From positions 1-61,919 of the forward strand of contig NZ_SGIS01000030.1 in the NCBI RefSeq assembly GCF_004208535.1: DNA of 61,919 nucleotides, read 5' to 3'. The notes beneath the pieces are model-generated. The model made no database searches, was not told where the DNA came from, and worked only from the letters and a program-made list of their open reading frames with translations. The translations under genes were made by a program, and so were the position numbers. The stretch is from Sphingomonas populi (lineage in GTDB: Bacteria > Pseudomonadota > Alphaproteobacteria > Sphingomonadales > Sphingomonadaceae). How positions within the stretch are numbered: position 1 is the stretch's first letter; each line of letters starts with the position of its first letter. Below are positions 13,881-22,535 of the stretch, in pieces.

Positions 13881-14894
13881 TCAACGGTATGACAGGGTCT
13901 GGCGCACGGCTGCGGCGACCTTGGCCGGGCTTGGCAGATAGGCGCTCTCCAGCTCGCGGGCGAAGGGCACGGGCGTGTGCGGCGCGGTGACCATCTCGAT
14001 CGGCGCCTTCAGGCTGGCAAAGGCCTTGCTGGCGACGAGTGCGGCAATGTCAGTCGCCAGCGAGCAGCGCGGCGGGGCTTCGTCGACGACGATCAAACGC
14101 CCGGTCACCTCCACCGAATCGAGGATCGTCTCCTCGTCGAGCGGCGATGTGGTGCGCAGGTCGATCACGTCGCAGCCGATACCGTCCTTTGCCAGTTCGT
14201 CAGCCGCAGCTTCGGCATAGCCGACCATCATCCCCGCAGCGACGATGGTCGCGTCCAGCCCAGCGCGCGCGAGGCGGGCATGGCCGAAGGGAATGCAGAA
14301 ATCGGGATCGTCGGATACCTCGCCGCTCATCCCGTACAAGAACTTGTGTTCGAGGAAGATCACCGGATCGTCGTCACGGATCGCCTGGCGCAAGAGCCCA
14401 CAGGCATCCTCCGGGGTGGATGGCATCACCACCTTCAGTCCCGGCATGTTGGTTACGAACTGGTGGATAACCTGGCTGTGCTGGGCTGCGGCATTGTAGC
14501 CCGCGCCACACGGCATGCGGATGACTGCGGGACAGATCGACTTGCCACCGAACATGTAGCGGAACTTCGCGATCTGGTTCCACAACTGGTCCATGCAGAC
14601 GCCGATGAAATCCGCGAACATGATTTCCGCGACCGGGCGCTTGCCCGCCAGCGCGAGGCCGGCGGCGGCGCCGACGATCGCGCTTTCGCTGATCGGCGTG
14701 TCGATCACCCGGTCTGCTCCGAAGGCGTCATACAACCCGGTCGAAGTGGACCAGATGCCGCCGATCGCTTCGGGACCGCCCGCCGTCCCCATGCCGCCGA
14801 CGACATCCTCGCCCAGCACGCACACGCGCGCATCGCGCTGCATTTCCTGGAAGATCGTGTTGCGAATGGCGTCGCGATACATCAATTTAGCCAT
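13881..14894 (-). CDS. 2-oxoacid (pyruvate/acetoin-type) dehydrogenase E1 beta subunit
   Basis: Beta subunit of the thiamine-diphosphate-dependent E1 that decarboxylates a 2-oxoacid or cleaves an acetoin-like substrate. The 337-residue protein has the family's length and blocks: YRDAIRNTIFQEMQRD at the N terminus, VLGEDVVGGMGTAGG, VIDTPISESAIVGAAAGLAL, and the MPSTPEDACGLLRQAIRDDDP and EHKFLYG segments. It sits 18 bp downstream of E1 alpha and 13 bp upstream of E2. The acetoin and pyruvate branches are close in sequence; the mixed context of CoA-ester enzymes does not settle the substrate. Confidence 0.93.
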   Translation of the reverse strand: MAKLMYRDAIRNTIFQEMQRDARVCVLGEDVVGGMGTAGGPEAIGGIWSTSTGLYDAFGADRVIDTPISESAIVGAAAGLALAGKRPVAEIMFADFIGVCMDQLWNQIAKFRYMFGGKSICPAVIRMPCGAGYNAAAQHSQVIHQFVTNMPGLKVVMPSTPEDACGLLRQAIRDDDPVIFLEHKFLYGMSGEVSDDPDFCIPFGHARLARAGLDATIVAAGMMVGYAEAAADELAKDGIGCDVIDLRTTSPLDEETILDSVEVTGRLIVVDEAPPRCSLATDIAALVASKAFASLKAPIEMVTAPHTPVPFARELESAYLPSPAKVAAAVRQTLSYR

Positions 14895-14911
14895 GTGTCC
14901 GCTCCCGCCGC

Positions 14912-15901
14912 TCAGTAAGTGATGTAGACGTTTTCGAGCACGTTCGCGGCCGTCGGGCGTGGTGCCGCGCGCGAGGCTTTTACCGCGGTCTCGATCACGT
15001 CGAGCGTCTCGGTATCGATCGCATCGAGATCGGCATCGGGCAGCAATCCCGCCTGAGTCACGCTGTCGCGAAACTTGCTGATGCAGTCGCGGGTCGCGCG
15101 CAGCCGGTCGATCTCACCGGGGCCGCGATAGCGTTGCGGGTCCCCCTCGAAATGGCCGAAGAAGCGTTCGGTATCGAACTCCACCGCCGCAGGCCCGTTG
15201 CCCGGCGTGCGGACGTAATCGAGCACCTCGCGCATGCAATCGTGAACCGCGAAGAAATCGGTGCCGTCCGCGCGCCACACCTTCATGCCGAAGGCTTCCG
15301 CGCGGCTGGCGATGTCGTTGGCGGTGCCGACCGCATAGGAATTGCCGGTGTGTTCCGAATAATGGTTGTTCTCGAACACAAAGATGACCGGTGCCTTCGT
15401 CACCACCGCGAGGTTCATCGCCTCGAACGTCGTGCCCTGGTTGCAGGCGCCGTCACCCGAGAAGGTGATGGCCACGCCGAGCTTGCCGTCACCGTCAGGC
15501 CCGTCGATCTTCAGCGCCAGCCCCGCGCCCACCCCGATGGGTGAGCCCGCGCCGACGATGCCGTTCGCGCCCAGCATGCCCTTTTCGAGATCGGCGATAT
15601 GCATCGACCCACCCTTGCCGTTGCAAAGCCCTTCCTGGCTGCCCCAGATTTCCTTCATCATGCCGGTCACGTCGCAACCTTTGGCCAGGCAATGGCCGTG
15701 GCCGCGGTGCGTGGAGACGATCTTGTCGCGCTCGCTCAGATGCTCGCACACGCCGACCGCAACGGCTTCCTGCCCGCAATAGAGGTGCGTGAAGCCAGCG
15801 ATCTCGCCGGTCTGAATCTCTTCGTGGAGCCGTTCCTCGAACTCGCGGATCAGCTTCATCTGCCGATACGCGCGGGTCAGCGCTTCGCGGTTCATCTGCA
15901 T
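14912..15901 (-). CDS. 2-oxoacid (pyruvate/acetoin-type) dehydrogenase E1 alpha subunit
   Basis: Alpha subunit of the E1 heterotetramer, holding thiamine diphosphate. The TPP motif is clear: GDGACNQGTTFEAMNLA followed by FENNHYSEHT. The 329-residue protein also has HLYCGQEAVAVGVCEHL and STHRGHGHCLAKG, typical of AcoA/PdhA proteins. ATG 15901 has AAGAGGAT about 7 nt upstream. It is the first gene of the E1alpha-E1beta-E2-VOC run and lies 34 bp from an acyl-CoA dehydrogenase gene on the same strand, so all are likely one transcript. Confidence 0.93.
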   Translation of the reverse strand: MQMNREALTRAYRQMKLIREFEERLHEEIQTGEIAGFTHLYCGQEAVAVGVCEHLSERDKIVSTHRGHGHCLAKGCDVTGMMKEIWGSQEGLCNGKGGSMHIADLEKGMLGANGIVGAGSPIGVGAGLALKIDGPDGDGKLGVAITFSGDGACNQGTTFEAMNLAVVTKAPVIFVFENNHYSEHTGNSYAVGTANDIASRAEAFGMKVWRADGTDFFAVHDCMREVLDYVRTPGNGPAAVEFDTERFFGHFEGDPQRYRGPGEIDRLRATRDCISKFRDSVTQAGLLPDADLDAIDTETLDVIETAVKASRAAPRPTAANVLENVYITY

Positions 15902-15935
15902 CGGGGCATCCTCTTCCTTTTCGTCCGCCGTCCGG

Positions 15936-17144
15936 TCATAGCCCGAGCACGGATCTTGCGATGATGGTGCTTTGCACCTCGTTGGTGCCGCCGAAGATCG
16001 TCCACGCGCGGCTGTTCAGATAGCGCGGCGATGCGATCATCGCGCCCGGCGCACATACCGGCACCGGCGCGTCGCCGCCATGCAGCGGCCTGGCCTTTTC
16101 GAGCTGCAGGCCAGCGACCCCGTAAAGATCCACCGCGAGCAGGTCGATCTCCTGCCGGAGATTGGAGGCGAGCAATTTGGTCAGCGATGTTTGCGGCCCG
16201 GGCGCGTTGCCTTCGGCGATTTCGGCGATGATCCGCAATTCGATCATGTCGAGCGCCTCGACCCCCAGCCGCGCGCGCGCGACGCGTCGCTTCCAGTCCG
16301 TGTCATCGGCGAGAACCCCGCCCCTGCCATCGCTCTGCTCGTGTGACGCGGATACGATCCGGTCGAGGTCATGGATCAGCTTTGGCGCATGGCACGATCC
16401 GCCGCGTTCGTTCTCCAGCAGGAATTTGGCGATGGTCCAGCCTTGCCCCTCGTTGCCGACGAGGTTTTCGACAGGCACGGCGACATCTTCCAGGAAGACC
16501 TGATTAACCTCGTGATCGCCCGCGCTGGTGCGTATCGGCCGCACCGAAACGCCCGGACTGTCGAGGTCGATCAGCAGGAACGAGATCCCAGCCTGCTTCT
16601 TCACCTCGGTATTGGTGCGTACCAGGGTGAACATGCGGTTGGCGTGATGCGCGTGCGTCGTCCAGATCTTGGAGCCGCTGACGATGTAGTGGTCGCCCTG
16701 CCGAACCGCGCGGGTCTTGAGACTCGCCAGGTCCGATCCCGCACCGGGTTCCGAAAAGCCCTGGCACCAATAATCCTCTCCCGACAGAATGCGTGGCAGG
16801 TAGAAGCCCTTCTGCTCCTCGGTTCCAAACGTCCACAGCACAGGCGCCAGCAGTTTCAGGCCGAGCACGGTCAGGTTCGGCGCGCCCGCTGCTGCACATT
16901 CCTTCTCGAACAGATAGCGCTGGAACGGCGTCCATCCCGTGCCGCCGTGTTGCACGGGCCATTGGTAACCCAGCCAGCCTTTTGCATGCAGCACGGCGTT
17001 CCAGACCTGGCCCACCTCCGGCTCGACAAAGACCGACGGGGTGGCGGCCGCGCCGCTCTTGACCGTTTCCGGCAAATTCTCGCGAAGGAAACGCCGGACA
17101 TCCTCGCGAAACGCGACGTCTTCGGGCGAGAGTTCAATATCCAT
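15936..17144 (-). CDS. Acyl-CoA dehydrogenase family protein
   Basis: A second acyl-CoA dehydrogenase, 402 residues, of the large-substrate type found in steroid and terpenoid side-chain pathways. Signature regions seen are WCQGFSEPGAGSDLASLKTR, VSGSKIWTTHAHHANRMF and the C-terminal RAWTIFGGTNEVQSTIIARS. The catalytic base region lies in the last third, where PRYLNSRAWTIFGG follows a disordered-looking insertion (LHGGDAPVPVCAPGAM). One base is shared with the thiolase-like gene upstream, indicating coupling. An acyl-CoA dehydrogenase partner subunit (heteromeric type) is not adjacent. Confidence 0.92.
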   Translation of the reverse strand: MDIELSPEDVAFREDVRRFLRENLPETVKSGAAATPSVFVEPEVGQVWNAVLHAKGWLGYQWPVQHGGTGWTPFQRYLFEKECAAAGAPNLTVLGLKLLAPVLWTFGTEEQKGFYLPRILSGEDYWCQGFSEPGAGSDLASLKTRAVRQGDHYIVSGSKIWTTHAHHANRMFTLVRTNTEVKKQAGISFLLIDLDSPGVSVRPIRTSAGDHEVNQVFLEDVAVPVENLVGNEGQGWTIAKFLLENERGGSCHAPKLIHDLDRIVSASHEQSDGRGGVLADDTDWKRRVARARLGVEALDMIELRIIAEIAEGNAPGPQTSLTKLLASNLRQEIDLLAVDLYGVAGLQLEKARPLHGGDAPVPVCAPGAMIASPRYLNSRAWTIFGGTNEVQSTIIARSVLGL

Positions 17145-18304
17145 TATCGTTCCAGGATCGTGACGGCGGAGACGCCCGGCGCGCCATAGACGTGGCTGTA
17201 CGCGGTGCGGGGGGTGTCCGGGACTTGTCTGCCGCCGCCGTCGCCGCGCAGTTGAACCACGTTTTCATAGACTTGCCGAAGCCCGGAGGCGCCGATCGGC
17301 TCGCCACAGGCTAGGCAGCCGCCATCGGTATTGACCGGCAACAGGCCCCCGATCTCGGTGCGGCCCTCGGCGATCCATTGTTCCTGCTCCCCATCGGCGC
17401 AGAAGCCGTTTTCGGCGAGATGCATCACCTCGGCACCCGCCTCGGTGTCCTGAAGCTGCGCGACATGGATATCCGCCGGCCCGATGCCGGCCGTCTGGAA
17501 AGCATGGGCGGAGGCAAGGCGCGTCGCGGTGCCGCGCATGCCGCCATCGTCCGCCACGACATCGATCGAGGGTGCAAACACCTCGAAACTGTGGGGCGGG
17601 CGCGTGCGCATCGCCGCCGCCTTCAGCCGGATGAGCGGCTTGCCCAGTTCCCGTGCCTTCTTCTCGCTCGCCAGCACAAGCGCCACGCCGCCCTCCGCAG
17701 GCGAGCAGAACATGAATTTCGAATAGGGGTCCGACACCATCGGCGCGTCCAGGATGTCATCGAGCGCGACCGGCGTCCGCCGCCACGCGTGCGGCGCGTG
17801 AACGCCGTTGCGGAATGCCTTTTCGGCCACCTTGCCCAGCGTCTGCCGGGAGATGCCGAACAAATGCATGTAGCGCATGATCTTCGCCGCGAAGAACTGC
17901 GTCGTGACCATATACCCCGCCTCGCCATACCAGTCGGGCAGATTATATTCGGCGGGAAGCGCGTTGAAGGCGCCGCGTGGATGCTTGTCGAAACCGACCG
18001 CCAGCCCCAGGTCGAACTCGCCCGACTTGATCGCCATCTGCGCGCTGAACAGCGCCGATCCGCCGGCAGCGCAGCCGTTTCGAACGTTGATGAACTGGAC
18101 GCCGGTGAGGCCGAGACGATCGACCATCGTGTCCGGGTTTCCGGCGGCATCCGAACTGCCATAAGCGAACTGGATATCCTGCCACGCCACGCCAGCATCG
18201 CCCAGCGCCTGATTGACAGCGAACACGCCCTGCTCAAGGCCGGAAAGGCCATCCGTCCGGCCGAAGCGGTGGATGCCGATGCCGACGATGCAGACGTCGC
18301 TCAT
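17144..18304 (-). CDS. Thiolase-family lipid-transfer-like protein (Ltp/SCP-x thiolase type)
   Basis: Member of the thiolase superfamily that works with a DUF35/OB-fold partner, such as the aldolases Ltp2-ChsH2 that remove steroid side chains by retro-aldol cleavage, or thiolases of similar pairs. ATG 18304 gives MSDVCIVGIGIHRFGRTDG and 386 residues. The nucleophile region reads VQFINVRNGCAAGGSALFSA and the C-terminal GGCLACGEPIGASGLRQVYE replaces the usual GHPxGxSG with GEPIGASG, a change typical of this branch and consistent with non-thiolytic chemistry. It overlaps the OB-fold gene by 4 bp (ATGA). Retro-aldol activity is inferred from the pair, not proven. Confidence 0.88.
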   Translation of the reverse strand: MSDVCIVGIGIHRFGRTDGLSGLEQGVFAVNQALGDAGVAWQDIQFAYGSSDAAGNPDTMVDRLGLTGVQFINVRNGCAAGGSALFSAQMAIKSGEFDLGLAVGFDKHPRGAFNALPAEYNLPDWYGEAGYMVTTQFFAAKIMRYMHLFGISRQTLGKVAEKAFRNGVHAPHAWRRTPVALDDILDAPMVSDPYSKFMFCSPAEGGVALVLASEKKARELGKPLIRLKAAAMRTRPPHSFEVFAPSIDVVADDGGMRGTATRLASAHAFQTAGIGPADIHVAQLQDTEAGAEVMHLAENGFCADGEQEQWIAEGRTEIGGLLPVNTDGGCLACGEPIGASGLRQVYENVVQLRGDGGGRQVPDTPRTAYSHVYGAPGVSAVTILER

Positions 18305-18774
18305 GCGCCCGCCCCGATCGGCGCGAAGGCGGGAATGTATGACGGGTCGGCAGCTTGCGGGTCGAGCAGGGTCGGCGCCAAACGCACGGCCATGCCGATG
18401 CGGACATCGTCCGGTGCCACGTCGACAAGCCGCGCCTGCACGATCACTTCGCCGGGCAACTCGACATAGGCGACGATCCACGGCGCGAACGCATCAGGCC
18501 CGGCGTAAGGCGGTGACTTGGGCCGGAAGCGCTGCACGGTCCACGACCAAAGCGTGCCCTCGCGCGCCAGCGGCACGGGTTCAAACGTGTCGCCGGGGGG
18601 GCAGGGAAACACGATCCTGCGCGACGCGCGCTCGCGCCCGCCGATCAGCCGTGGCGGCGTTTCCTCGGTGAACAGACCTTCGGCAATCGCGCGCATCTTT
18701 AATCCCGCCCCGGATACAGGTTCCAGCTTCTCCGGGGACGATCTAGGCGCGTCCGCGCCCGCTTCGTGACTCAT
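18301..18774 (-). CDS. OB-fold (DUF35-type) partner protein, zinc ribbon not evident
   Basis: A 157-residue protein with the OB-fold half of DUF35 proteins: GTLWSWTVQRFRPKSPPY, then WIVAYVELPGEVIVQARLVD and DDVRIGMAVRLAP. DUF35 proteins normally begin with a four-cysteine zinc ribbon; here that part holds only one cysteine (RRIVFPCPPG), so the ribbon is lost or degenerate. The first ATG at 18774 is used; an internal ATG (MRAIAEGLF, about residue 27) is an alternative. Tight overlap with the thiolase-like gene supports a stable two-subunit enzyme. Confidence 0.8.
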   Translation of the reverse strand: MSHEAGADAPRSSPEKLEPVSGAGLKMRAIAEGLFTEETPPRLIGGRERASRRIVFPCPPGDTFEPVPLAREGTLWSWTVQRFRPKSPPYAGPDAFAPWIVAYVELPGEVIVQARLVDVAPDDVRIGMAVRLAPTLLDPQAADPSYIPAFAPIGAGA

Positions 18775-18800
18775 CAAAACGCTAGGGTGGACAAACTGCT

Positions 18801-18814
18801 AGGTCATGCGACCT
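18801..18814. promoter_or_regulatory. Palindrome AGGTC-ATGC-GACCT in divergent promoter region
   Basis: A perfect 5-bp inverted repeat lies in the 61-bp gap between the OB-fold gene (minus) and the GMC oxidoreductase (plus), 22 bp before the latter's start. It overlaps ACCTGTC, a half-site like that in the lux-box-like element at 38582. Operator function is inferred from position. Confidence 0.35.
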
Positions 18815-18835
18815 GTCTCGGCAGAGGATGGGACC

Positions 18836-20461
18836 ATGCCGAACGTCTGGGATTATATCATCGTTGGCGCCGGATCAGCCGGTTGCGTGCTGGCCGAGCG
18901 GCTGAGCGCGGACGGCCGATCGCAGGTGCTGCTGCTGGAGGCGGGCGGCCGCAACGACAGCTTCTGGGTCACCCTGCCCAAGGGCGTGGCGAAGCTGGTG
19001 CAGAAGCCGGAGCATATGTGGGTGTATCCGGTGGCACAGCCGCGCGAGGACGGTGGCGCAGCGGGTGGCGAAGTGTGGATTCGCGGCAAGGGCCTGGGCG
19101 GTTCGTCCTCGATCAACGGCATGATCTGGAGCCGGGGCGAACCGGCGGATTACGATGCGTGGGAGCAGGAACACGGTGCGACCGGCTGGAACGGCGCAAG
19201 CATGACCGCAGCGTTCCTGGAACTGGAGGATCACGCGGCTGGCCCCTCCCCCGTACGTGGCGCGGGCGGCCCGGTGCGGGTCAATCCCGCGTGCTACACC
19301 TATCCGCTCGCCGACCGGATGATCGAAAGCGGCGCGGCGCTCGGGATGCGGCCGGTCGATGATCTGAACGCAACGACAGGCCCTCGCGTCGGCCTGTACA
19401 GCCACAACATCCGCAACGGGAAACGCGAGTCGTCGGCGCGCACCTACCTGAAGCGCGCGACCGGGCGACCTAACCTGACGGTGATGACGGGCGTGACGGT
19501 GCAGCGGATCATCTTCGACGGCACGCGCGCTACGGGTGTCGAGGCGACTGTCGAAAATGTCATGCGACGGCTCGAATGTGCGGGCGAGATCATCGTCAGT
19601 GCCGGCGCGATGGAAAGCCCGCTGCTGCTCCAGCGGTCCGGCATCGGCGACGCGGAGCGACTGCAAGCGGCGGGAATACCGCCGCTGTACCACGCGCCTG
19701 ACGTGGGGGAACGAATGATCGAGCATCTCGCCATCTCGCTTCCGTATCGGCTGGTGCGCGGGCGGGGTACGAACCGGAGCTTCTTCGGGGTCGGCGCGGC
19801 GCTCGCGATGCTGCGCTATCTCGTCAGGCGCGACGGAATCCTGGCGACCGGCCCGTTCGAGGTGGGCGCCTTCTGCAACGTGGCGCATCCCGACGGACGC
19901 ACCGACGCGCAATTCTACCTTGGCGGCTACACCTTCAAGATCGGTGACGACAACGATCCTGTGCCCCTCGACAAGATCGATCCCCGTCCGGGGATCACGA
20001 TCTACGGGCAACTTCTGCGCCTGACCAGCGAAAGCGCGGTGCGGGCCACCGGCCCCACAGCGGACAGCCTGCCGAACGTGCTGCACAACTTCCTGACCAC
20101 CGAGCATGATCGCCGATCCGCTGTGGCGCTCATCCGCACGATGCGCGCGTTCATGGCGGCATCCCCCCTGGGGCAAATGGTCGGGACGGAAAGTACGTTG
20201 GGGCCGGACGTCGCGACCGACCAGCAGATTCTCGCCAGCTTCCGCCGGCTATCGACGTGCGGCCTGCACGCGATCCGTTCGTGCCGCATGGGCAGCGATC
20301 CGCTTGCGGTGGTCGATCCTCGGCTGCGGGTGAACGGGGTGCAGGGCGTTCGAGTCGCGGATTGCTCGATCATGCCGGGCCATGTCACCGGCAATACCAA
20401 TGCCCCGGCGATGGCGGTGGGATTGCGCGGCGCGGCCATGATCCTCGAGGACCGGGGCTGA
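18836..20461 (+). CDS. GMC-family FAD oxidoreductase (choline dehydrogenase/alcohol dehydrogenase-like)
   Basis: Flavoprotein that oxidises an alcohol to an aldehyde or ketone. The 541-residue protein has the FAD-binding fold at the start (WDYIIVGAGSAGCVLAERL, then LLLEAGG), the GMC signature RGKGLGGSSSINGMIWSRGE near residue 88 and the C-terminal HAIRSCRMG and DCSIMPGHVTGNTNAPAMAVG blocks; the histidine of the first is the expected base. Start ATG 18836 (MPNVWDYIIVG) has an AGAGGA upstream. No signal peptide, so it is cytoplasmic. It diverges from the thiolase/DUF35 operon and converges with luxR, 8 bp apart. Confidence 0.93.
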   Translation: MPNVWDYIIVGAGSAGCVLAERLSADGRSQVLLLEAGGRNDSFWVTLPKGVAKLVQKPEHMWVYPVAQPREDGGAAGGEVWIRGKGLGGSSSINGMIWSRGEPADYDAWEQEHGATGWNGASMTAAFLELEDHAAGPSPVRGAGGPVRVNPACYTYPLADRMIESGAALGMRPVDDLNATTGPRVGLYSHNIRNGKRESSARTYLKRATGRPNLTVMTGVTVQRIIFDGTRATGVEATVENVMRRLECAGEIIVSAGAMESPLLLQRSGIGDAERLQAAGIPPLYHAPDVGERMIEHLAISLPYRLVRGRGTNRSFFGVGAALAMLRYLVRRDGILATGPFEVGAFCNVAHPDGRTDAQFYLGGYTFKIGDDNDPVPLDKIDPRPGITIYGQLLRLTSESAVRATGPTADSLPNVLHNFLTTEHDRRSAVALIRTMRAFMAASPLGQMVGTESTLGPDVATDQQILASFRRLSTCGLHAIRSCRMGSDPLAVVDPRLRVNGVQGVRVADCSIMPGHVTGNTNAPAMAVGLRGAAMILEDRG

Positions 20462-20469
20462 GCGCGCCA

Positions 20470-21243
20470 TCAATTGTGCAGCGAGATATACCCCAATTGG
20501 GCAGCCTTGAAGACTGTCTGGCTGCGGTTCACCGCGTTCAGCTTGGTCGCGGCGTTGTGGATATGGAACCGAACGGTGGCGCGGCTGCGCGACATGATCA
20601 GGCTGATCTCGATATCGGTCTTGCCGATCGCGGCCCAGCGCAGACATTCAACCTCGCGCTTGGACAGCCGCGAGCCTGACGGCAGCGCCTGCATCGCGCC
20701 CATGATCTGCACGTAGGTCGCGATGAACGTCCGCGCGTAAAGCCCGAAAGCATCGGACATGGTGTTGAAGTCATCGGTCAGATCGGTCTTGGTGCGGTCG
20801 ATCGGGTTGAAGCTTACCGCGCCGATCTGCCCGAACGGCAGATGGACCGGGACCACGATCGCCGCCTTGGTCATGGCGCGCTGCTCGAAATTGGCGACGT
20901 CGATCGATCGCAGATACGGGTTGTTTTCGCGGGTACGGAAGCCTTCGGCATTGGCCCAGAATGGCTGGCTTTCGAACCGACAGGCGGTCGTGAGCGGAGA
21001 ATCCAGTGCGATCCGCGAGTTCTGCCACCACACCCGATCCTCGTCGGACCATCCGAAGATCGATGTCGCCAGCATATTGCCCTCGGCATCAACAGGCGTG
21101 CGTTTGTCGGCAAGATCATGCGCGGGTGCGACTCGCATCCCGCATTCGTGCGCGATCGCGTGCAACGCCTCGGCGGCCGGTTTGATGTGTCCCGGGGAGG
21201 TGACCCGCACCGCATCGATCTTTTCTTGAGATAACAGTTGCAC
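20470..21243 (-). CDS. LuxR-family transcriptional regulator with autoinducer-binding-like domain
   Basis: A 257-residue regulator with an N-terminal ligand-binding domain (about 1-180) resembling the acyl-homoserine-lactone domain of LuxR proteins and a C-terminal LuxR helix-turn-helix (LSKREVECLRWAAIGKTDIE near residue 190, then RATVRFHIHNAATKLNA). GTG 21243 is preferred: it is preceded by GAGAGGAATGAC. No LuxI synthase is present in the window, so it is a LuxR solo that may sense an outside signal or a pathway intermediate. It lies in the catabolic region between the GMC oxidoreductase (convergent) and an acyl-CoA dehydrogenase (divergent), and a lux-box-like site occurs at 38582. Confidence 0.87.
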   Translation of the reverse strand: MQLLSQEKIDAVRVTSPGHIKPAAEALHAIAHECGMRVAPAHDLADKRTPVDAEGNMLATSIFGWSDEDRVWWQNSRIALDSPLTTACRFESQPFWANAEGFRTRENNPYLRSIDVANFEQRAMTKAAIVVPVHLPFGQIGAVSFNPIDRTKTDLTDDFNTMSDAFGLYARTFIATYVQIMGAMQALPSGSRLSKREVECLRWAAIGKTDIEISLIMSRSRATVRFHIHNAATKLNAVNRSQTVFKAAQLGYISLHN

Positions 21244-21392
21244 GTCATTCCTCTCGCCAAGGCTTGTACCTGCCCCGCGTGCGCGGAGCAATCAGGACTG
21301 GTCCCGAGATGACGGTTTGCCGCCTAACACTTTGCCCAGCGGAAAGGCGTGCCCGCAAGGTGATAGTGGAGAACGATCAATGGGAGTGGATC

Positions 21393-22535
21393 GTGAACTT
21401 CAACCTCACCGAAGACGAGGAGATGCTGAAGGCGCTGGTGGAGCGCTTCGTGCGCGACCATTACGATCACGAAAGCCGGCGGAGCTTTCAGGCCAGGGCT
21501 CCGGGCTTCTCGGTCGCCAACTGGCGCACACTGGGGGATATCGGGCTGCTGGCCGGCCCCCTGCCGCAGGATTGCGGCGGGCTCGATATCGGCGCGACGG
21601 GGATCGCGACGATGTTCGAAGCCTTGGGGTACGGCCTCGTCGTCGAGCCAGTGGCCGAAGCCATCGTGCTCGCCGCACGGCTGTTCCTGACCGGCGCCAA
21701 CGAACCCTTGCGCGACGCATGGGCCGCGTCGTTACTGAGCGGCGACAAGCGTATCGCCCTGGCCCACGCGGAACGGGAATTTCGCGACGACGCATGCTGG
21801 GTGCGCGCGACAGCACGCTATGACGGGGACGCCGTAATCCTCGACGGAGAAAAGGCGTTTTGCGTCACCGGCAGCAGGGCCGATGCCTATATCGTCTCGG
21901 CCAGGTCGAGCGGTACGCCGGACGACCAACATGGCGTGGAGTTTTTCCTGGTCCCCGCCGATACGGTCGGGCTGACCGTTACCGAATGGCCCATGATCGA
22001 CGGTATCTACGCGGCCGCGCTGCGGTTTACTGACATGGCGGTGCCGGTGTCCGCCCGGCTGAACGGCGACTTCACCGCCTTGGCCGAGGTCGAGATTCTC
22101 GCATCGCTGGCCCGCTCTGCCGAGGCGTTGGGGATCATGCGCCGCCTGTTCGCCGATACGATCGACTATCTAGGCACGCGTACCCAGTTCGACGTTCCGA
22201 TCGGGTCGTTCCAGGCGATACAGCACCGTATGGTGGCGCAATATGCCGCAATCGAGCAGAGCCGCGCGCTTATCAACCTCGCACTCGTATCCGCCCAGCC
22301 GGCAGCGTTCGCGCGGGCCGTGCACGGTGCCCGCGCCTACATCGGCGAGGCATCCGTCGCGCTGGGCCATGAGATGATCCAGTTCCACGGCGGCATGGGC
22401 GTCACCGACGAGCTTGCGATCGGCACCGGGCACATGCGGATGCTGATGCTGTCGCGTTGGCCGGATGCGCCGCTGGCGGCGCTCGATCGCTTCGTGGACC
22501 TCGATAGCGCTATCGCGTGTGATCTCGCTCCTTGA
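21393..22535 (+). CDS. Acyl-CoA dehydrogenase family protein (short heteromeric-type subunit)
   Basis: Third acyl-CoA dehydrogenase, 380 residues, of the kind often found as the second partner in heterotetrameric enzymes acting on bulky CoA esters. GTG 21393 (VNFNLTEDEEMLKALVERF) is chosen because the family starts MNF-LTEDE and GGGAGTGG lies just upstream; longer in-frame starts add non-homologous residues. The FAD-site motifs are weakened, but GSFQAIQHRMVAQYA and the C-terminal IQFHGGMGVTDELAIGTGHM are clear. It could pair with the ACAD at 15936. Its 3' end overlaps the convergent ThuA gene by 26 bp. Confidence 0.9.
   Translation: MNFNLTEDEEMLKALVERFVRDHYDHESRRSFQARAPGFSVANWRTLGDIGLLAGPLPQDCGGLDIGATGIATMFEALGYGLVVEPVAEAIVLAARLFLTGANEPLRDAWAASLLSGDKRIALAHAEREFRDDACWVRATARYDGDAVILDGEKAFCVTGSRADAYIVSARSSGTPDDQHGVEFFLVPADTVGLTVTEWPMIDGIYAAALRFTDMAVPVSARLNGDFTALAEVEILASLARSAEALGIMRRLFADTIDYLGTRTQFDVPIGSFQAIQHRMVAQYAAIEQSRALINLALVSAQPAAFARAVHGARAYIGEASVALGHEMIQFHGGMGVTDELAIGTGHMRMLMLSRWPDAPLAALDRFVDLDSAIACDLAP

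Noticed and set aside
20470..21243. Complete quorum-sensing pair
   Set aside because: No LuxI-type synthase is encoded in the window, so only a LuxR solo can be claimed.
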